From assembly GCF_900250075.1 (NCBI RefSeq), contig NZ_LT977070.1, positions 1,495,634 to 1,559,633 on the forward strand: DNA of 64,000 nucleotides, given 5' to 3'. Of the stretch, positions 1 to 9,371 are shown one piece after another (position 1 is the first letter of the stretch; every line of letters starts with the position of its first letter). Origin of the DNA: Cupriavidus taiwanensis. Its GTDB lineage: Bacteria > Pseudomonadota > Gammaproteobacteria > Burkholderiales > Burkholderiaceae. A model generated the notes under the pieces. That model was given only the letters and a program-made list of their open reading frames with translations. It did not search any database and was not told the origin of the DNA. The position numbers were made by a program, and so were the translations under genes.

Positions 1-1836
1 CGCATCGAAGCCTGGCGTGCCGCCGTGCGCGAGCACCTGCGCGCCGCGCTGCCGGCCGGGGCGCGCTTCGGCGCGGTGCTGGTCGCGCTGGTGATCGGCG
101 ACCAGCGCGGCATCGAGGCGGACGACTGGCAGCTGTTCCGGCGCACGGGCGTGAGCCACCTGGTGGCCATTTCGGGACTGCATATCACCATGGTGGCCGG
201 CATGGCGGCGTCGCTCACCGGACTGCTGTGGCGCCGTTCGTTCGGCTGCGGCCGCTGGCTGCGCCGGCCACTGCCATTGTGGCTGCCGGCCCGGCAAGCC
301 GCGCTGGTGGTCGCGGTGGCCACCGCGCTGGGTTACGGCATGCTGGCCGGCATGCAGATCCCGGCGCTGCGCACCGTCGCCATGCTTTGTGTCGCGGCGG
401 CCGCGGTGTGGGGGGCACGGGCGCCGCCGGCGTCGATCGTGCTGGCGTGGGCGGCGCTGGTGGCGTTGCTGCTGGATCCGTGGGCGGTGATGCTGCCGGG
501 CTTCTGGCTGTCCTTCGGTGCCGTCGCGGTGATCTTCTTCGCTGCGCGGCCGGGACGGGACGCCGCGACCGCAGGGCGCTGGCAACGGCTGCGGGCCGCG
601 CTTGCTGCGGGCGCGCGCACGCAATGGGCCGTGACCATCGGGCTGGTGCCGCTGACGCTGTTGCTGTTCGGCCAGGTCTCGGTGGTGTCGCCGTTTGCCA
701 ATGCGGTGGCGATCCCGGTGGTCAGCCTGCTGGTCACGCCGCTGGCGCTGCTGGGCGCCGCGCTGCCGCTGTGGCTGGCCGTGCCGGTGATGGCGGCCGC
801 CCACTTTGCCATGCAGGGACTGGCTGCCGTGCTGCAATGGTTTTCCATGCTGCCCGGGGCGATGTGGGAGGCGGCCAGCGCGGGGCCGGTGGCGCTGCTG
901 CTGGCTGCGCTTGGCGTGGCGCTGCTGGTGGCGCCCGTGGCTGCGGCGCGCCTGCGCTGGCATGGCGCGCTGCTGATGCTGCCGCTGCTGCTGGCGCGCG
1001 GTCCGCCGGTTGCCGACGGCCAGTTCCGTGCGGTGATGTTCGACGTCGGGCAGGGCACCGCGGTGCTGGTGCGCACGCGCTCGCACGTGCTGCTGTACGA
1101 CACCGGGCCGGGCTACGCCTCGGGCTCCAGCGCGGGCGCGCAGGTGGTGGTGCCGGTACTGCGCGCCGAGGGCGTGTCGCAACTCGATCACCTGATGGTC
1201 AGCCATGAAGACCTCGATCATGCCGGCGGCGTGGCGGACATTGCGGGGACAGTGGCCGTGGTGGCGCGCAGCACCGGTGCGCCTGCCGGCCACCCGCTGC
1301 TGGAGGCGCCGCATTATGGAGCCCAATGGCGCCCCTGCGCCGCGGGACAGCAATGGGAGTGGGACGGGGTGCGCTTTGCCGTGCTGCACCCGTTGCCTGA
1401 ACAGTCGCAGCAGGCCGCCATCGCCAGCAACGCGCGCAGTTGCGTGCTGCGCGTGGACACCGCCGCGCACAGCCTGCTGCTGACCGGCGATATCGGCCTC
1501 GCGCAGGAGCGTGCGCTGATCGGGCGCATGCCGGCCGAAGCGTTGCGCGCCGACGTTCTGGTGGTGGCGCATCACGGCAGCGGCACGTCTTCGGGCACGG
1601 ACTGGATCGAGGCGGTCGGGCCCGCGGCCGCGGTGTTCCAGCTGGGCTATGGCAACCGCTATCGCCATCCGAACGCCGAAGTCTGGGAGCGCTTTGGCCG
1701 CGCGGGCATCCTGCGCTATCGCACCGACGAAACCGGCGCGGTGACCATGAACACGGCACGCGCGGGTTACACGCTGTCGATGTTCCGGCACGCGGAGCCG
1801 CGCTACTGGCGGGAACGGCCGCCGGCGCCGCGCTAG
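1..1836 (+). CDS. comEC: ComEC/Rec2 DNA uptake channel protein (3' part)
   Basis: This is the C-terminal part of the ComEC/Rec2 family, an inner-membrane protein that carries transforming single-stranded DNA into the cytoplasm. The reading frame is open from base 1, so the start lies upstream of the window. The first ~320 visible residues are a Competence domain with many hydrophobic helices, including the conserved segment HLVAISGLHITMVAG. The C-terminal part is a metallo-beta-lactamase-like domain with SHEDLDHAGG and VAHHGSGTSSG motifs. The stop at 1836 faces the convergent hexR gene, 22 bp away. Family assignment is secure; whether this species is naturally transformable cannot be judged here. 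Confidence 0.93.
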   Translation, partial: RIEAWRAAVREHLRAALPAGARFGAVLVALVIGDQRGIEADDWQLFRRTGVSHLVAISGLHITMVAGMAASLTGLLWRRSFGCGRWLRRPLPLWLPARQAALVVAVATALGYGMLAGMQIPALRTVAMLCVAAAAVWGARAPPASIVLAWAALVALLLDPWAVMLPGFWLSFGAVAVIFFAARPGRDAATAGRWQRLRAALAAGARTQWAVTIGLVPLTLLLFGQVSVVSPFANAVAIPVVSLLVTPLALLGAALPLWLAVPVMAAAHFAMQGLAAVLQWFSMLPGAMWEAASAGPVALLLAALGVALLVAPVAAARLRWHGALLMLPLLLARGPPVADGQFRAVMFDVGQGTAVLVRTRSHVLLYDTGPGYASGSSAGAQVVVPVLRAEGVSQLDHLMVSHEDLDHAGGVADIAGTVAVVARSTGAPAGHPLLEAPHYGAQWRPCAAGQQWEWDGVRFAVLHPLPEQSQQAAIASNARSCVLRVDTAAHSLLLTGDIGLAQERALIGRMPAEALRADVLVVAHHGSGTSSGTDWIEAVGPAAAVFQLGYGNRYRHPNAEVWERFGRAGILRYRTDETGAVTMNTARAGYTLSMFRHAEPRYWRERPPAPR

Positions 1837-1858
1837 GGTGCGCGGGTGTCGCGGGCGG

Positions 1859-2812
1859 TCAGCCGGCCTTACGGCGGCTGGGGGGTGCGGCGGGCGGTGC
1901 GGGCTTGGTTGACGCAGACGGCGTGGCCAGCTCTGCCGCCACGGCGCGGCCCCGGCTGCGTGCCGGCGCCGGCTCGGCCCCGGCGATGCGCCGCTCGCGC
2001 AGATGCGCCTTGGCGCGCTGCAGGCGCGGCGCGACGGTGTCCGCGCGCGCCAGCGCGACGCCGGCGGCGAGCACGTCGCCCAGCACCAGGTGGCTGATGC
2101 GCGAGGTCATCGGCGTGTAGACCTCGCTGTCCTCCTCGACGTCGGAGAACACGCAGACATCGGCCAGCCGGGCCAGCGGCGAGCCGCTGTGGGTCAGCGC
2201 CAGCACGCCGGCGCCGCTGCTGCGTGCCAGCGTGGCGGCGGTCAGCATGTCCCAGGTGCGGCCGCTGTTGGAGACCAGCACGGCCACGTCGCCGGGGCCC
2301 AGCAGCGCCGCCGACATGCTGAACACGTGCGGGTCGGCATAGGCGACGGTCGGCATGCCCAGGCGGAAGAACTTGTGCTGCAAGTCGAGCGCGACGATGC
2401 CGGAGTTGCCGCAGCCGTAGAACTCGATGCGGCGCGCGCCGGCGAGCAGCCGGATGCCATGCTCGATCTGGTCGGCCGACAGGGCGTTGCGCACGCTCAT
2501 CAGCGTGGCAATGGTGCGGTCGAACACCTTGCCCGCGATGTCCGCCGGACGGTCGTCGGCGGCCACATCCTGGTGCACGAAGGGCGTGCCGCCACCGACG
2601 TTCTGCGCGAACTGCAGCTTGAATTCGCGGAAGCCATCGTAGCCCAGCGCCGCGCAGAAGCGCGCGATGGTGGGTTGCGACACGCCGGCGCGCTCGGCCA
2701 GTTCCGGCATCGACAGCCGGATCACGGCGGCGCCGTGGCGGGCGACATAGTCGGCCAGGCGGCGTTCTGAAGGACGAAGGGTGTCGTAGACGGCAAGGAT
2801 GCGGTCGCGCAT
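1859..2812 (-). CDS. hexR: HexR-type transcriptional regulator (MurR/RpiR family)
   Basis: Predicted 317-residue regulator of central sugar metabolism. Residues ~1-75 form an RpiR-type helix-turn-helix (SMPELAERAGVSQPTIARFC) and residues ~125-250 a SIS sugar-phosphate-binding domain (FYGCGNSG, VSNSGRT). HexR proteins sense 2-keto-3-deoxy-6-phosphogluconate (KDPG) and repress Entner-Doudoroff genes. The gene is divergent from edd, and two palindromes of the HexR type lie between them, one only 26 bp before this start, so autoregulation is likely. The start chosen gives the usual family N-terminus (MRDRILAVYDTLRPSERRLA). The C-terminal ~35 residues are an Ala/Pro/Arg-rich tail that looks non-conserved. 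Confidence 0.9.
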   Translation of the reverse strand: MRDRILAVYDTLRPSERRLADYVARHGAAVIRLSMPELAERAGVSQPTIARFCAALGYDGFREFKLQFAQNVGGGTPFVHQDVAADDRPADIAGKVFDRTIATLMSVRNALSADQIEHGIRLLAGARRIEFYGCGNSGIVALDLQHKFFRLGMPTVAYADPHVFSMSAALLGPGDVAVLVSNSGRTWDMLTAATLARSSGAGVLALTHSGSPLARLADVCVFSDVEEDSEVYTPMTSRISHLVLGDVLAAGVALARADTVAPRLQRAKAHLRERRIAGAEPAPARSRGRAVAAELATPSASTKPAPPAAPPSRRKAG

Positions 2813-2837
2813 GAAGGCAGTGTCGGTGGAAAGGATA

Positions 2838-2852
2838 TGTAGAGATTCTACA
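2838..2852. promoter_or_regulatory. HexR operator candidate, hexR side
   Basis: TGTAGAGATTCTACA is an inverted repeat (TGTAGA, 3-bp centre, TCTACA) 26 bp upstream of the hexR start. It matches the general HexR box known from gamma- and betaproteobacteria, TGTA-N7-TACA. Its place suggests negative autoregulation of hexR. Inferred from pattern and context only. Confidence 0.75.
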
Positions 2853-2972
2853 ATGATTGGCGCCGCATCTTGCCCGAAATGCGGCCGGGCTGGCGCTTGG
2901 GGTTTGCCCTGACTCCGGCATTTTCTGAGCGATTTTTCTGCGTGGTCGTAATGACGAGCGGCGGGCGCTGGG

Positions 2973-3004
2973 TATAATGGCGCCCGAATTGTAGAAAATC
3001 TACA
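2973..3004 (+). promoter_or_regulatory. edd promoter with overlapping HexR operator
   Basis: A perfect -10 element TATAAT lies at 2973-2978, with ATGACG at 2951-2956 as a weak -35 (16-bp spacer). TGTAGAAAATCTACA at 2990-3004 is a near-perfect palindrome of the HexR type, centred about 12 bp after the expected transcription start. Binding there would block the edd-gntK transcript, and KDPG would relieve it. The same 15-bp pattern occurs at 2838-2852. Confidence 0.8.
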
Positions 3005-3067
3005 GGTTTCGGCGCCATAGCGCGCCGAATCGCCATGCCTCATTCCGCCCACAAGGACCGAAACGCC

Positions 3068-4960
3068 ATGCCTTCTGCCGTCCATGCCGAGCTTCAGGCC
3101 GTTACCGACCGCATCGTTGCGCGCAGCCGCGCCAGCCGTGCCGCCTACCTTGCGCGCTGCGAGCGCGCGCAGGCGGAACTGGGGCCGCTGCGCGGCATGT
3201 CCTGCGCCAACCTGGCGCACGGCTTTGCCGCGCTGCCGGCCAGCGACAAGCTGAAGCTGCGCGTCGAGCATGCGCCCAACCTGGGCATCGTCACCGCGTA
3301 CAACGACATGCTGTCGGCGCACCAGCCCTACGAGCGCTATCCCGCCGTAATCCGTGAGGCCGCGCGCGCGGTCGGCGCGGTGGCGCAGGTGGCGGGCGGC
3401 GTGCCGGCGATGTGCGACGGCATCACGCAAGGCAACGCCGGCATGGAGCTGTCGCTGTTCTCGCGCGATGCGATTGCCATGGGCACCGCGGTGGCGCTGT
3501 CGCACAACACCTTCGATGCGGCGCTGATGCTGGGGGTGTGCGACAAGATCGTGCCGGGGCTGCTGATGGGCGCGCTGCAATTCGGCCACCTGCCGATGGT
3601 GTTCGTGCCCGCGGGCCCGATGGCCAGCGGGCTGCCCAACAAGGAGAAGGCGCGCGTGCGCCAGCTCTACGCCACCGGCCAGGTGGGGCGCGAGGCCTTG
3701 CTGGAGGCCGAATGCCAGGCCTATCACGGCGCCGGCACCTGCACCTTCTACGGCACCGCCAACAGCAACCAGCTTCTGATGGAAGTGATGGGCCTGCACC
3801 TGCCGGGCGCGGCCTTCGTCCATCCGGACAGCGGCCTGCGCGATGCGCTGACGGCCGCGGCGGCACAGCGCGCGATTGCGCTGCGCGCGCGCGGCGACAG
3901 CTACCTGCCGCTGGCGCGCATCGTCGACGAACGCGCCATCGCCAATGCCATGGTCGGCCTGCTGGCCACCGGCGGCTCGACCAACCACACCATCCACCTG
4001 GTGGCGATGGCGCGCGCCGCCGGCATCGTCATCGACTGGAACGATTTCGACATGCTGTCGCGCATCACGCCGCTGCTGGCGCGGGTCTATCCCAATGGCT
4101 CGGCCGATGTGAACCATTTCCATGCCGCCGGCGGCGCCGGCTTCGTGATCCGCGAGCTGCTGCAGGCCGGGCTGCTGCACGAGGACGTGCAGACCGTGGC
4201 CGGCCCGGGCCTGGCCCGTTACGCGCAGGAGCCGGTGATGACGGACGGCGTGCTGCACTGGCGCGACGGCGCCGCAAAGAGCGGCGACCCGCAGGTGCTG
4301 GCGACTGCGGGCGCGCCGTTCTCCGCCGAGGGCGGCCTGCGGCTGATGCAGGGCAACCTGGGCCGCGGCGTGATCAAGGTCTCGGCCGTGGCGCCCGAGC
4401 ACCGCGTGGTCGAAGCCCCGGTGCGGGTGTTCGATTCGCAGGAGGCGCTGCAGGCGGCGTTCGACGCTGGCGAACTGGGCGGCGACCTGGTGGCGGTGGT
4501 GCGTTTCCAGGGGCCGAATGCCAACGGCATGCCGGAACTGCACCGGCTGACCCCGGTGCTGGGCGCGCTGCAGGACGCCGGCCACAAGGTGGCGCTGGTG
4601 ACCGACGGGCGCATGTCCGGTGCTTCGGGCAAGGTGCCGGCGGTGATCCACGTCGGCCCCGAAGCGCTGGCCGGCGGAGCGCTGGCGCGCGTGCGTGACG
4701 GAGACCGCATCCGGGTCGACGCTGTCGCCGGCACGCTGCAATGGCTGGGCGACGAGGCCGAATTCGCGGCGCGGGCGCCGGTACGCGCGCCTGCCGACCG
4801 GTTCGCGCAGTTCAGCCTGGGGCGCGGCCTGTTCGGCCTGTTCCGGCGCCACGCCCGGATCGCGGAAGAGGGCGGCAGCGCACTGGACCTGTCCGAACTG
4901 GATGCCGGCGCCGCCGGCGCCGACGGCCGTACCGCCGAGCTGCGATCCGTCGCACAATAG
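3068..4960 (+). CDS. edd: 6-phosphogluconate dehydratase
   Basis: Edd converts 6-phosphogluconate to KDPG, the first committed step of the Entner-Doudoroff pathway, in the cytoplasm with a [4Fe-4S] cluster. The 630-residue protein belongs to the IlvD/Edd family and follows the E. coli enzyme along its length: [64 protein letters not shown] and [16 protein letters not shown]. Cysteines in the CDGITQG, GVCDK and GTCTF segments are the expected cluster ligands. I chose the ATG at 3068 because AAGGA at 3053-3057 sits 10 bp before it; the in-frame ATG at 3035 has no such site. No KDPG aldolase gene (eda) is adjacent. HexR control is likely. Confidence 0.96.
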   Translation: MPSAVHAELQAVTDRIVARSRASRAAYLARCERAQAELGPLRGMSCANLAHGFAALPASDKLKLRVEHAPNLGIVTAYNDMLSAHQPYERYPAVIREAARAVGAVAQVAGGVPAMCDGITQGNAGMELSLFSRDAIAMGTAVALSHNTFDAALMLGVCDKIVPGLLMGALQFGHLPMVFVPAGPMASGLPNKEKARVRQLYATGQVGREALLEAECQAYHGAGTCTFYGTANSNQLLMEVMGLHLPGAAFVHPDSGLRDALTAAAAQRAIALRARGDSYLPLARIVDERAIANAMVGLLATGGSTNHTIHLVAMARAAGIVIDWNDFDMLSRITPLLARVYPNGSADVNHFHAAGGAGFVIRELLQAGLLHEDVQTVAGPGLARYAQEPVMTDGVLHWRDGAAKSGDPQVLATAGAPFSAEGGLRLMQGNLGRGVIKVSAVAPEHRVVEAPVRVFDSQEALQAAFDAGELGGDLVAVVRFQGPNANGMPELHRLTPVLGALQDAGHKVALVTDGRMSGASGKVPAVIHVGPEALAGGALARVRDGDRIRVDAVAGTLQWLGDEAEFAARAPVRAPADRFAQFSLGRGLFGLFRRHARIAEEGGSALDLSELDAGAAGADGRTAELRSVAQ

Positions 4961-5030
4961 CCGGACCAGGACAGGCAGGCAACCGACAAGGATGGCAACA
5001 CCATCCGATACCAAGACCGACGGAGCAGAC

Positions 5031-5537
5031 ATGATCTATATCCTGATGGGCGTTTCCGGCAGCGGCAAGACCACGGTCGGCCAGTTGCTGGCGCAGCGGC
5101 TGGGCTGCGGCTTCCATGACGCCGACGACTTCCACAGCGACGCCAACAAGGCCAAGATGCACGCCGGCATCCCGCTGACCGACGATGACCGCTGGCCCTG
5201 GCTGGCGGCAATGCGCGCGGCCATCGACACTGCCCGGGCCGAAGGCCGCACCCATGTGTTCACCTGCTCGGCGCTGCGCCAGGCTTACCGCGACCGGCTG
5301 ACCCCGCCCGATGGCGGCGTGACCTTCGTGTTCATGAAGGGGGATGCCGCGCTGATCGGCCAGCGCCTGTCCGCGCGCACCGAGCATTTCTTCAATCCGG
5401 AGCTGCTGCAAAGCCAGTTCGATACGCTGGAAGTGCCCGGCGACGCGCTGGCCCTCGACATCCGCCAGCCACCGGAGGCGCTGGTCGACACCATCCTGCG
5501 CGCCACCGTGCGGCAGGACGCCAGCGCGCCGCGCTGA
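5031..5537 (+). CDS. gntK: gluconokinase
   Basis: GntK phosphorylates gluconate to 6-phosphogluconate, feeding the Edd reaction encoded just upstream. The 168-residue protein is the usual size for the family and has the P-loop [12 protein letters not shown] at its N-terminus, then [20 protein letters not shown] and the [11 protein letters not shown] segment. The start at 5031 has GGAG at 5022-5025. An in-frame ATG at 4992 would add 13 unconserved residues. It follows edd by 70 bp in the same direction and is followed by a strong terminator at 5606, so edd-gntK is probably one HexR-controlled transcript. Confidence 0.95.
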   Translation: MIYILMGVSGSGKTTVGQLLAQRLGCGFHDADDFHSDANKAKMHAGIPLTDDDRWPWLAAMRAAIDTARAEGRTHVFTCSALRQAYRDRLTPPDGGVTFVFMKGDAALIGQRLSARTEHFFNPELLQSQFDTLEVPGDALALDIRQPPEALVDTILRATVRQDASAPR

Positions 5538-5605
5538 GCGCTGCCCCCGTGCCCGGAGGGGCATGGTCCCGGGCGGACTTCCCGACTTTCCATGGATCGC
5601 AACCA

Positions 5606-5637
5606 CGGCCGCCGGCCTCACCGGCGGCCGTTTTTTT
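5606..5637 (+). terminator. Rho-independent terminator of edd-gntK
   Basis: A perfect 10-bp stem (CGGCCGCCGG at 5606-5615, CCGGCGGCCG at 5621-5630) with a 5-nt loop, followed by seven T at 5631-5637. Confidence 0.92.
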
Positions 5638-5721
5638 GCGTGCGCTGGCAGGCATCTTGCTAGCTTCGCTTCGGTGTCCGTGCGGCGCGGCTGCGGTGGC
5701 ACGGGCGGCCCGCCGGCCGCC

Positions 5722-5749
5722 TTGCGGCTTTCGCCGGCACGGGTATGCT
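5722..5749 (+). promoter_or_regulatory. Candidate promoter of the ATP-grasp/alpha-E/Anbu cluster
   Basis: The 340-bp gap between gntK (ends 5537) and the ATP-grasp gene (starts 5878) holds the gntK terminator and this candidate promoter: TTGCGG at 5722-5727 and TATGCT at 5744-5749, spacer 16 bp. The match is moderate. I see no other element in the gap. Confidence 0.4.
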
Positions 5750-5877
5750 GGAAGGGCCAGTGACTCGACGGCATCACCGCGGCTTGCGCCAACTTGCGCG
5801 GCCGCGCGGCAGGGCAGGACAGCCAGGGCAACCAGGGCGGCCGGCAGCGGCGCCCGCGACATGGAGGAGCGGCCATC

Positions 5878-7353
5878 ATGGCGGCGCGGTATTTCGACGA
5901 GATGCTGGACTTGCGCAACGACAGTGCGCCAGCGCTGATCCACGCGGGACAGGCCTTGCCTGAGGGGGTGGTCCGGCCGCACTACCGGCATTTCGCCGAA
6001 TGGCTGGCGCGCCAGACCGAAAGCACCATGGCCAACAAGCGCGCCGAGGCCGACCTGGTGTTCCGGCGCGTGGGCATCACCTTCGCCGTCTACGGCGACA
6101 AGGACGAAGCCAACAGCGGTACCGAGCGCACCATTCCGTTCGACGTGGTCCCGCGCATTTTCCCCGCGAGCGAATGGGCGCTGCTGGAAAAAGGCCTGCG
6201 CCAGCGCGTGGCCGCGCTGAATCGCTTCATCCATGACATCTACCACGGCCAGGACATCATCCGCGCCGGCGTGATCCCGCCCGACCAGATCTACAACAAC
6301 GCCCAGTACCGGCCCGAGATGCTCGGCGTCAGCGTGCCGCACGACGTCTATGCGCATGTCGCCGGCATCGACGTGGTGCGTGCCGGCGAAGGCGAGTTCT
6401 ACGTGCTGGAAGACAACCTGCGCGTGCCGTCGGGCGTGTCGTACATGCTCGAGAACCGCAAGATGATGATGCGCCTGTTCCCGGACCTGTTCGCGCGCAA
6501 CCGCGTGGCGCCGGTGGCGCACTATCCCGACCTGCTGCTCGACATGCTGCGCGGGGTCTCGCCGCAGGCGATCGCCGATCCCACCGTGGTGGTGCTGACG
6601 CCGGGCATGTACAACTCGGCGTACTTCGAGCACGCCTTCCTTGCGCAGCAGATGGGGGTGGAGCTGGTCGAAGGCAGCGATCTCTTCGTCGAGGACAACC
6701 ACCTGTTCATGCGCACCACGCAGGGCCCGCAACGCATCGACGTGATCTACCGGCGCGTCGACGACGATTTCCTCGACCCGCTTGTGTTCCGCCCCGATTC
6801 CGCGCTCGGCGCCGCGGGGCTGCTGTCGGTCTACCGCGCCGGCAACGTGACCATCTGCAATGCGATCGGCACCGGCGTGGCCGACGACAAGTCGATCTAT
6901 CCTTATGTGCCGGACATGATCCGCTTCTACCTGGGCGAAGAGGCCATCCTGAGCAACGTGCCGACCTACATGTGCCGTCGCGCCGAGGACCTGCAGTACG
7001 TGCTGGACCATATGGCCGAACTGGTGGTCAAGGAAACCCACGGGGCCGGTGGCTACGGCATGCTGGTCGGCCCGGCGGCGACGCGCGCCGAGATCGATGC
7101 CTTCCGCGAGGTGGTCAGGGCCAGGCCGGAGCAGTACATCGCACAGCCCACGCTCGCGCTGTCGACCTGCCCGACCTATGTCGAGTCCGGCATTGCCCCG
7201 CGCCATATCGACCTGCGCCCGTTCGTGCTGTCGGGCAAGGAGGTGCGGATGGTGCCGGGCGGGCTGACGCGCGTGGCGCTGCGGGAGGGGTCGCTGGTGG
7301 TGAATTCCTCGCAGGGGGGCGGCACCAAGGACACCTGGGTGCTGGAACGATGA
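5878..7353 (+). CDS. Circularly permuted ATP-grasp protein (COG2308, DUF404/DUF407)
   Basis: A 491-residue member of the circularly permuted type 2 ATP-grasp family, predicted to form amide or peptide bonds using ATP. Typical segments are present: FRRVGITFAVYGD, ERTIPFDVVPRI, the acidic run YVLEDNLRVPSGVSYMLENR, VVLTPGMYNSAYFEHAFL, VIYRRVDDDFLDP and, near the C-terminus, VVKETHGAGGYGMLVGP. The ATG at 5878 follows GGAGG. It is the first of four closely spaced genes (alpha-E starts 22 bp after its stop), an arrangement known from many bacteria where an Anbu peptidase is also present. The substrate is not known, and no biochemical role can be assigned from sequence. Confidence 0.9.
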   Translation: MAARYFDEMLDLRNDSAPALIHAGQALPEGVVRPHYRHFAEWLARQTESTMANKRAEADLVFRRVGITFAVYGDKDEANSGTERTIPFDVVPRIFPASEWALLEKGLRQRVAALNRFIHDIYHGQDIIRAGVIPPDQIYNNAQYRPEMLGVSVPHDVYAHVAGIDVVRAGEGEFYVLEDNLRVPSGVSYMLENRKMMMRLFPDLFARNRVAPVAHYPDLLLDMLRGVSPQAIADPTVVVLTPGMYNSAYFEHAFLAQQMGVELVEGSDLFVEDNHLFMRTTQGPQRIDVIYRRVDDDFLDPLVFRPDSALGAAGLLSVYRAGNVTICNAIGTGVADDKSIYPYVPDMIRFYLGEEAILSNVPTYMCRRAEDLQYVLDHMAELVVKETHGAGGYGMLVGPAATRAEIDAFREVVRARPEQYIAQPTLALSTCPTYVESGIAPRHIDLRPFVLSGKEVRMVPGGLTRVALREGSLVVNSSQGGGTKDTWVLER

Positions 7354-7375
7354 ACGCCGATTCGGGAGAGCCCGC

Positions 7376-8374
7376 ATGCTGAGCCGCACCGCCGACCACC
7401 TGTTCTGGATGGCCCGCTACACCGAGCGCGCGGAGAACACCGCGCGCATGCTCGACGTCAACTACCAGACCTCGCTGCTGCCGCAATCGGCCGAGGTGGC
7501 CGAGCAGGGCTGGTGGGCCATGCTCGATATCTCGGAGCTGACCGACGTCTTCGACCACAAGTACGGCCTGCTGTCGCGCGACGACGTGATCGATTTCATG
7601 GTGCGCGACATGACCAATGCCTCGTCGATCATGAGCTGCCTGCGCGCGGCGCGCGAGAACGCGCGCGCGGTGCGCGGCTCGCTCACCACCGAGGTCTGGG
7701 AGACCGTCAACACCACCTGGCTGGAGGTGCAGCGCCTGATCGCCGATGGTGTGCTCAAGGAAGATCCGGCGCGCTTCTTCGAATGGGTCAAGTTCCGCTC
7801 GCACCTGGCGCGCGGGGTGCAGTTCGGCACCATGCTCAAGGATGATGCCTTCCATTTCATGCGGCTGGGCACTTTCCTGGAGCGCGCCGACAATACCGCG
7901 CGCATCCTCGACGTCAAGTTCCAGGCGTCGTCCGGCGCGGAGGGCGCAGAGGGGGGGAATGGCGGGAATGGCGGGCAGGCCCAGGCCAATCCCGACCCGG
8001 GCGCCCACAACGATTTCTACCACTGGGCGGCGATCCTGCGCTCGGTGTCGGGCTTCGAGGTCTACCGCAAGGTCTACCGCGCGGTCATCACGCCGCAGCG
8101 CGTGGCCGAACTGCTGATCCTGCGCCCCGACATGCCGCGTTCGCTGGTGTCGAGCATGGACGAGGTGGTGGCCATCCTGCATACGGTGCGCAACCAGCAT
8201 TCGGCGGAAACCGAGCGCCAGGCTGGTAAACTCCACGCCGACCTGAAGTACGCGCGCATCGACGACATCTTTGCCGTCGGCCTGCATGCGTACCTGACCA
8301 GCTTCCTGGAGCGCATCGGCGACCTCGGCAACGGCATCAGCCGGGACTTCCTGGTGCCGCTACAGGCGGCCTGA
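7376..8374 (+). CDS. Alpha-E domain protein (COG2307, DUF403)
   Basis: A 332-residue all-helical protein beginning MLSRTADHLFWMARYTERAENTARMLDV, the signature of the alpha-E family, which is almost always encoded beside the COG2308 ATP-grasp. A second ERADNTARILDVKF motif occurs near residue 170. Between ~185 and ~207 there is a low-complexity Gly/Ala/Glu/Asn insert encoded by a seven-G run (7961-7967) and a short GGGAATGGC repeat, probably a surface loop. A ribosome-binding site (GGGAG, 7364-7368) precedes the ATG. Function is unknown; the family is thought to cooperate with the ATP-grasp partner. Confidence 0.9.
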   Translation: MLSRTADHLFWMARYTERAENTARMLDVNYQTSLLPQSAEVAEQGWWAMLDISELTDVFDHKYGLLSRDDVIDFMVRDMTNASSIMSCLRAARENARAVRGSLTTEVWETVNTTWLEVQRLIADGVLKEDPARFFEWVKFRSHLARGVQFGTMLKDDAFHFMRLGTFLERADNTARILDVKFQASSGAEGAEGGNGGNGGQAQANPDPGAHNDFYHWAAILRSVSGFEVYRKVYRAVITPQRVAELLILRPDMPRSLVSSMDEVVAILHTVRNQHSAETERQAGKLHADLKYARIDDIFAVGLHAYLTSFLERIGDLGNGISRDFLVPLQAA

Positions 8375-8417
8375 GCCGGGCAGCCGGCAAGCCCCCGTGC
8401 CGCCGCGCCCTGATACC

Positions 8418-9257
8418 GTGAAATACAAGATCCACCACCATACCGTCTACCGCTACACCGAACCGGTGCGGCGCAGCGTGCACGAAGTGCGGCTGCAGCC
8501 GCGCTCGGGTCCGCTGCAGACCGTTGACTACTGGCAGCTGTCGACGCCCGGCAACCCGTCGGCGGCGCGCGACGGCTTCGGCAACATCGTGCACAACTTC
8601 ACGGTGTCCGGGCCCGCCAGCACCATCGCCATCGAGGCCAGCGGCGAGGTCGAAGTGCTGCCGCCGCATGGAGACCTGGACCGCGACGGGCACCACGCGT
8701 TTTGCGATGCGCCGCCTGACGGCGAGGCGCGGGTCTCGCCGCTGTACTTCCTCGGCAGCACGCCGCTGACCACGGCGCCGGCGCCGATGCGGGCGTTTGC
8801 CGCGCCGTTCCTGGCCGCGGGGCACGACATCGATGCGCTGCTGGCGCTGGCGCTTGGCATCGGCGAGCGCGTGCGCTACAAGCCCAATACCACCGATGTC
8901 GGCACTTCAGCGGCGGAGGCGTTCGCCCTCGGCAGCGGGGTGTGCCAGGACCAGGCGCAGGTGATGGTGGCGGCGTGCCGGGCGCTGGGCATTCCGGCGC
9001 GCTATGTCAGCGGATATTTCTACGACCCGGCTGCCACCGAACTGGCCAGTCACGCCTGGGCCGACGTGTGCCTGGACCCGGCCGGCGAAATCTGGTGCAG
9101 CATCGACATCACGCACGGCTGCCTGACCGACGAGCGCCATATCCGCCTGGCGGTGGGGCGCGATTACGCGTCGGCGGCACCAGTGCGGGGCATCGTGGAT
9201 GGCGGCGCCGGCGAGACGCTGGAAGTAAATGTAACGATCACGCCACTTTCGAACTGA
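8418..9257 (+). CDS. Transglutaminase-like cysteine peptidase family protein
   Basis: About 279 residues. The N-terminal ~150 residues match the bacterial transglutaminase N-terminal region (YKIHHHTVYRYTEPVRRSVHEVRLQPR), followed by a transglutaminase-like core. The likely triad is Cys176 (GSGVCQDQA), His212 (SHAWADV) and Asp230 (SIDITHG). The start is uncertain: GTG at 8418 gives the family-typical V/M-KYKIHH beginning, while GTG at 8397 would add seven residues; neither has a clear ribosome-binding site. It lies 43 bp after the alpha-E gene and before Anbu. Such proteins may cleave or form isopeptide bonds; in this cluster it may process the product of the ATP-grasp enzyme, which is inference. 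Confidence 0.88.
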   Translation: MKYKIHHHTVYRYTEPVRRSVHEVRLQPRSGPLQTVDYWQLSTPGNPSAARDGFGNIVHNFTVSGPASTIAIEASGEVEVLPPHGDLDRDGHHAFCDAPPDGEARVSPLYFLGSTPLTTAPAPMRAFAAPFLAAGHDIDALLALALGIGERVRYKPNTTDVGTSAAEAFALGSGVCQDQAQVMVAACRALGIPARYVSGYFYDPAATELASHAWADVCLDPAGEIWCSIDITHGCLTDERHIRLAVGRDYASAAPVRGIVDGGAGETLEVNVTITPLSN

Positions 9258-9303
9258 TTAGGTGCTTGCTTCCAGACGCGGCGCCGTGCCGGTGCACGGG
9301 CGC

Positions 9304-9309
9304 TAGAAT
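9304..9309 (+). promoter_or_regulatory. -10-like element before the Anbu gene
   Basis: TAGAAT at 9304-9309 lies 62 bp before the Anbu start, in the 114-bp gap after the transglutaminase gene. It may give Anbu a promoter of its own in addition to cluster read-through. No convincing -35 is seen. Confidence 0.35.
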
Positions 9310-9371
9310 CCAGAGTGATGCAGGCCACTGCCGGTCCATGCCGGCCGCCACCAAGAACACCAAGACAAACC

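Noticed and set aside
1859..5032. 1,057-codon minus-strand frame including hexR
   Set aside because: Only the last 317 codons resemble a protein family. The upstream part is antisense to edd and includes the operators.
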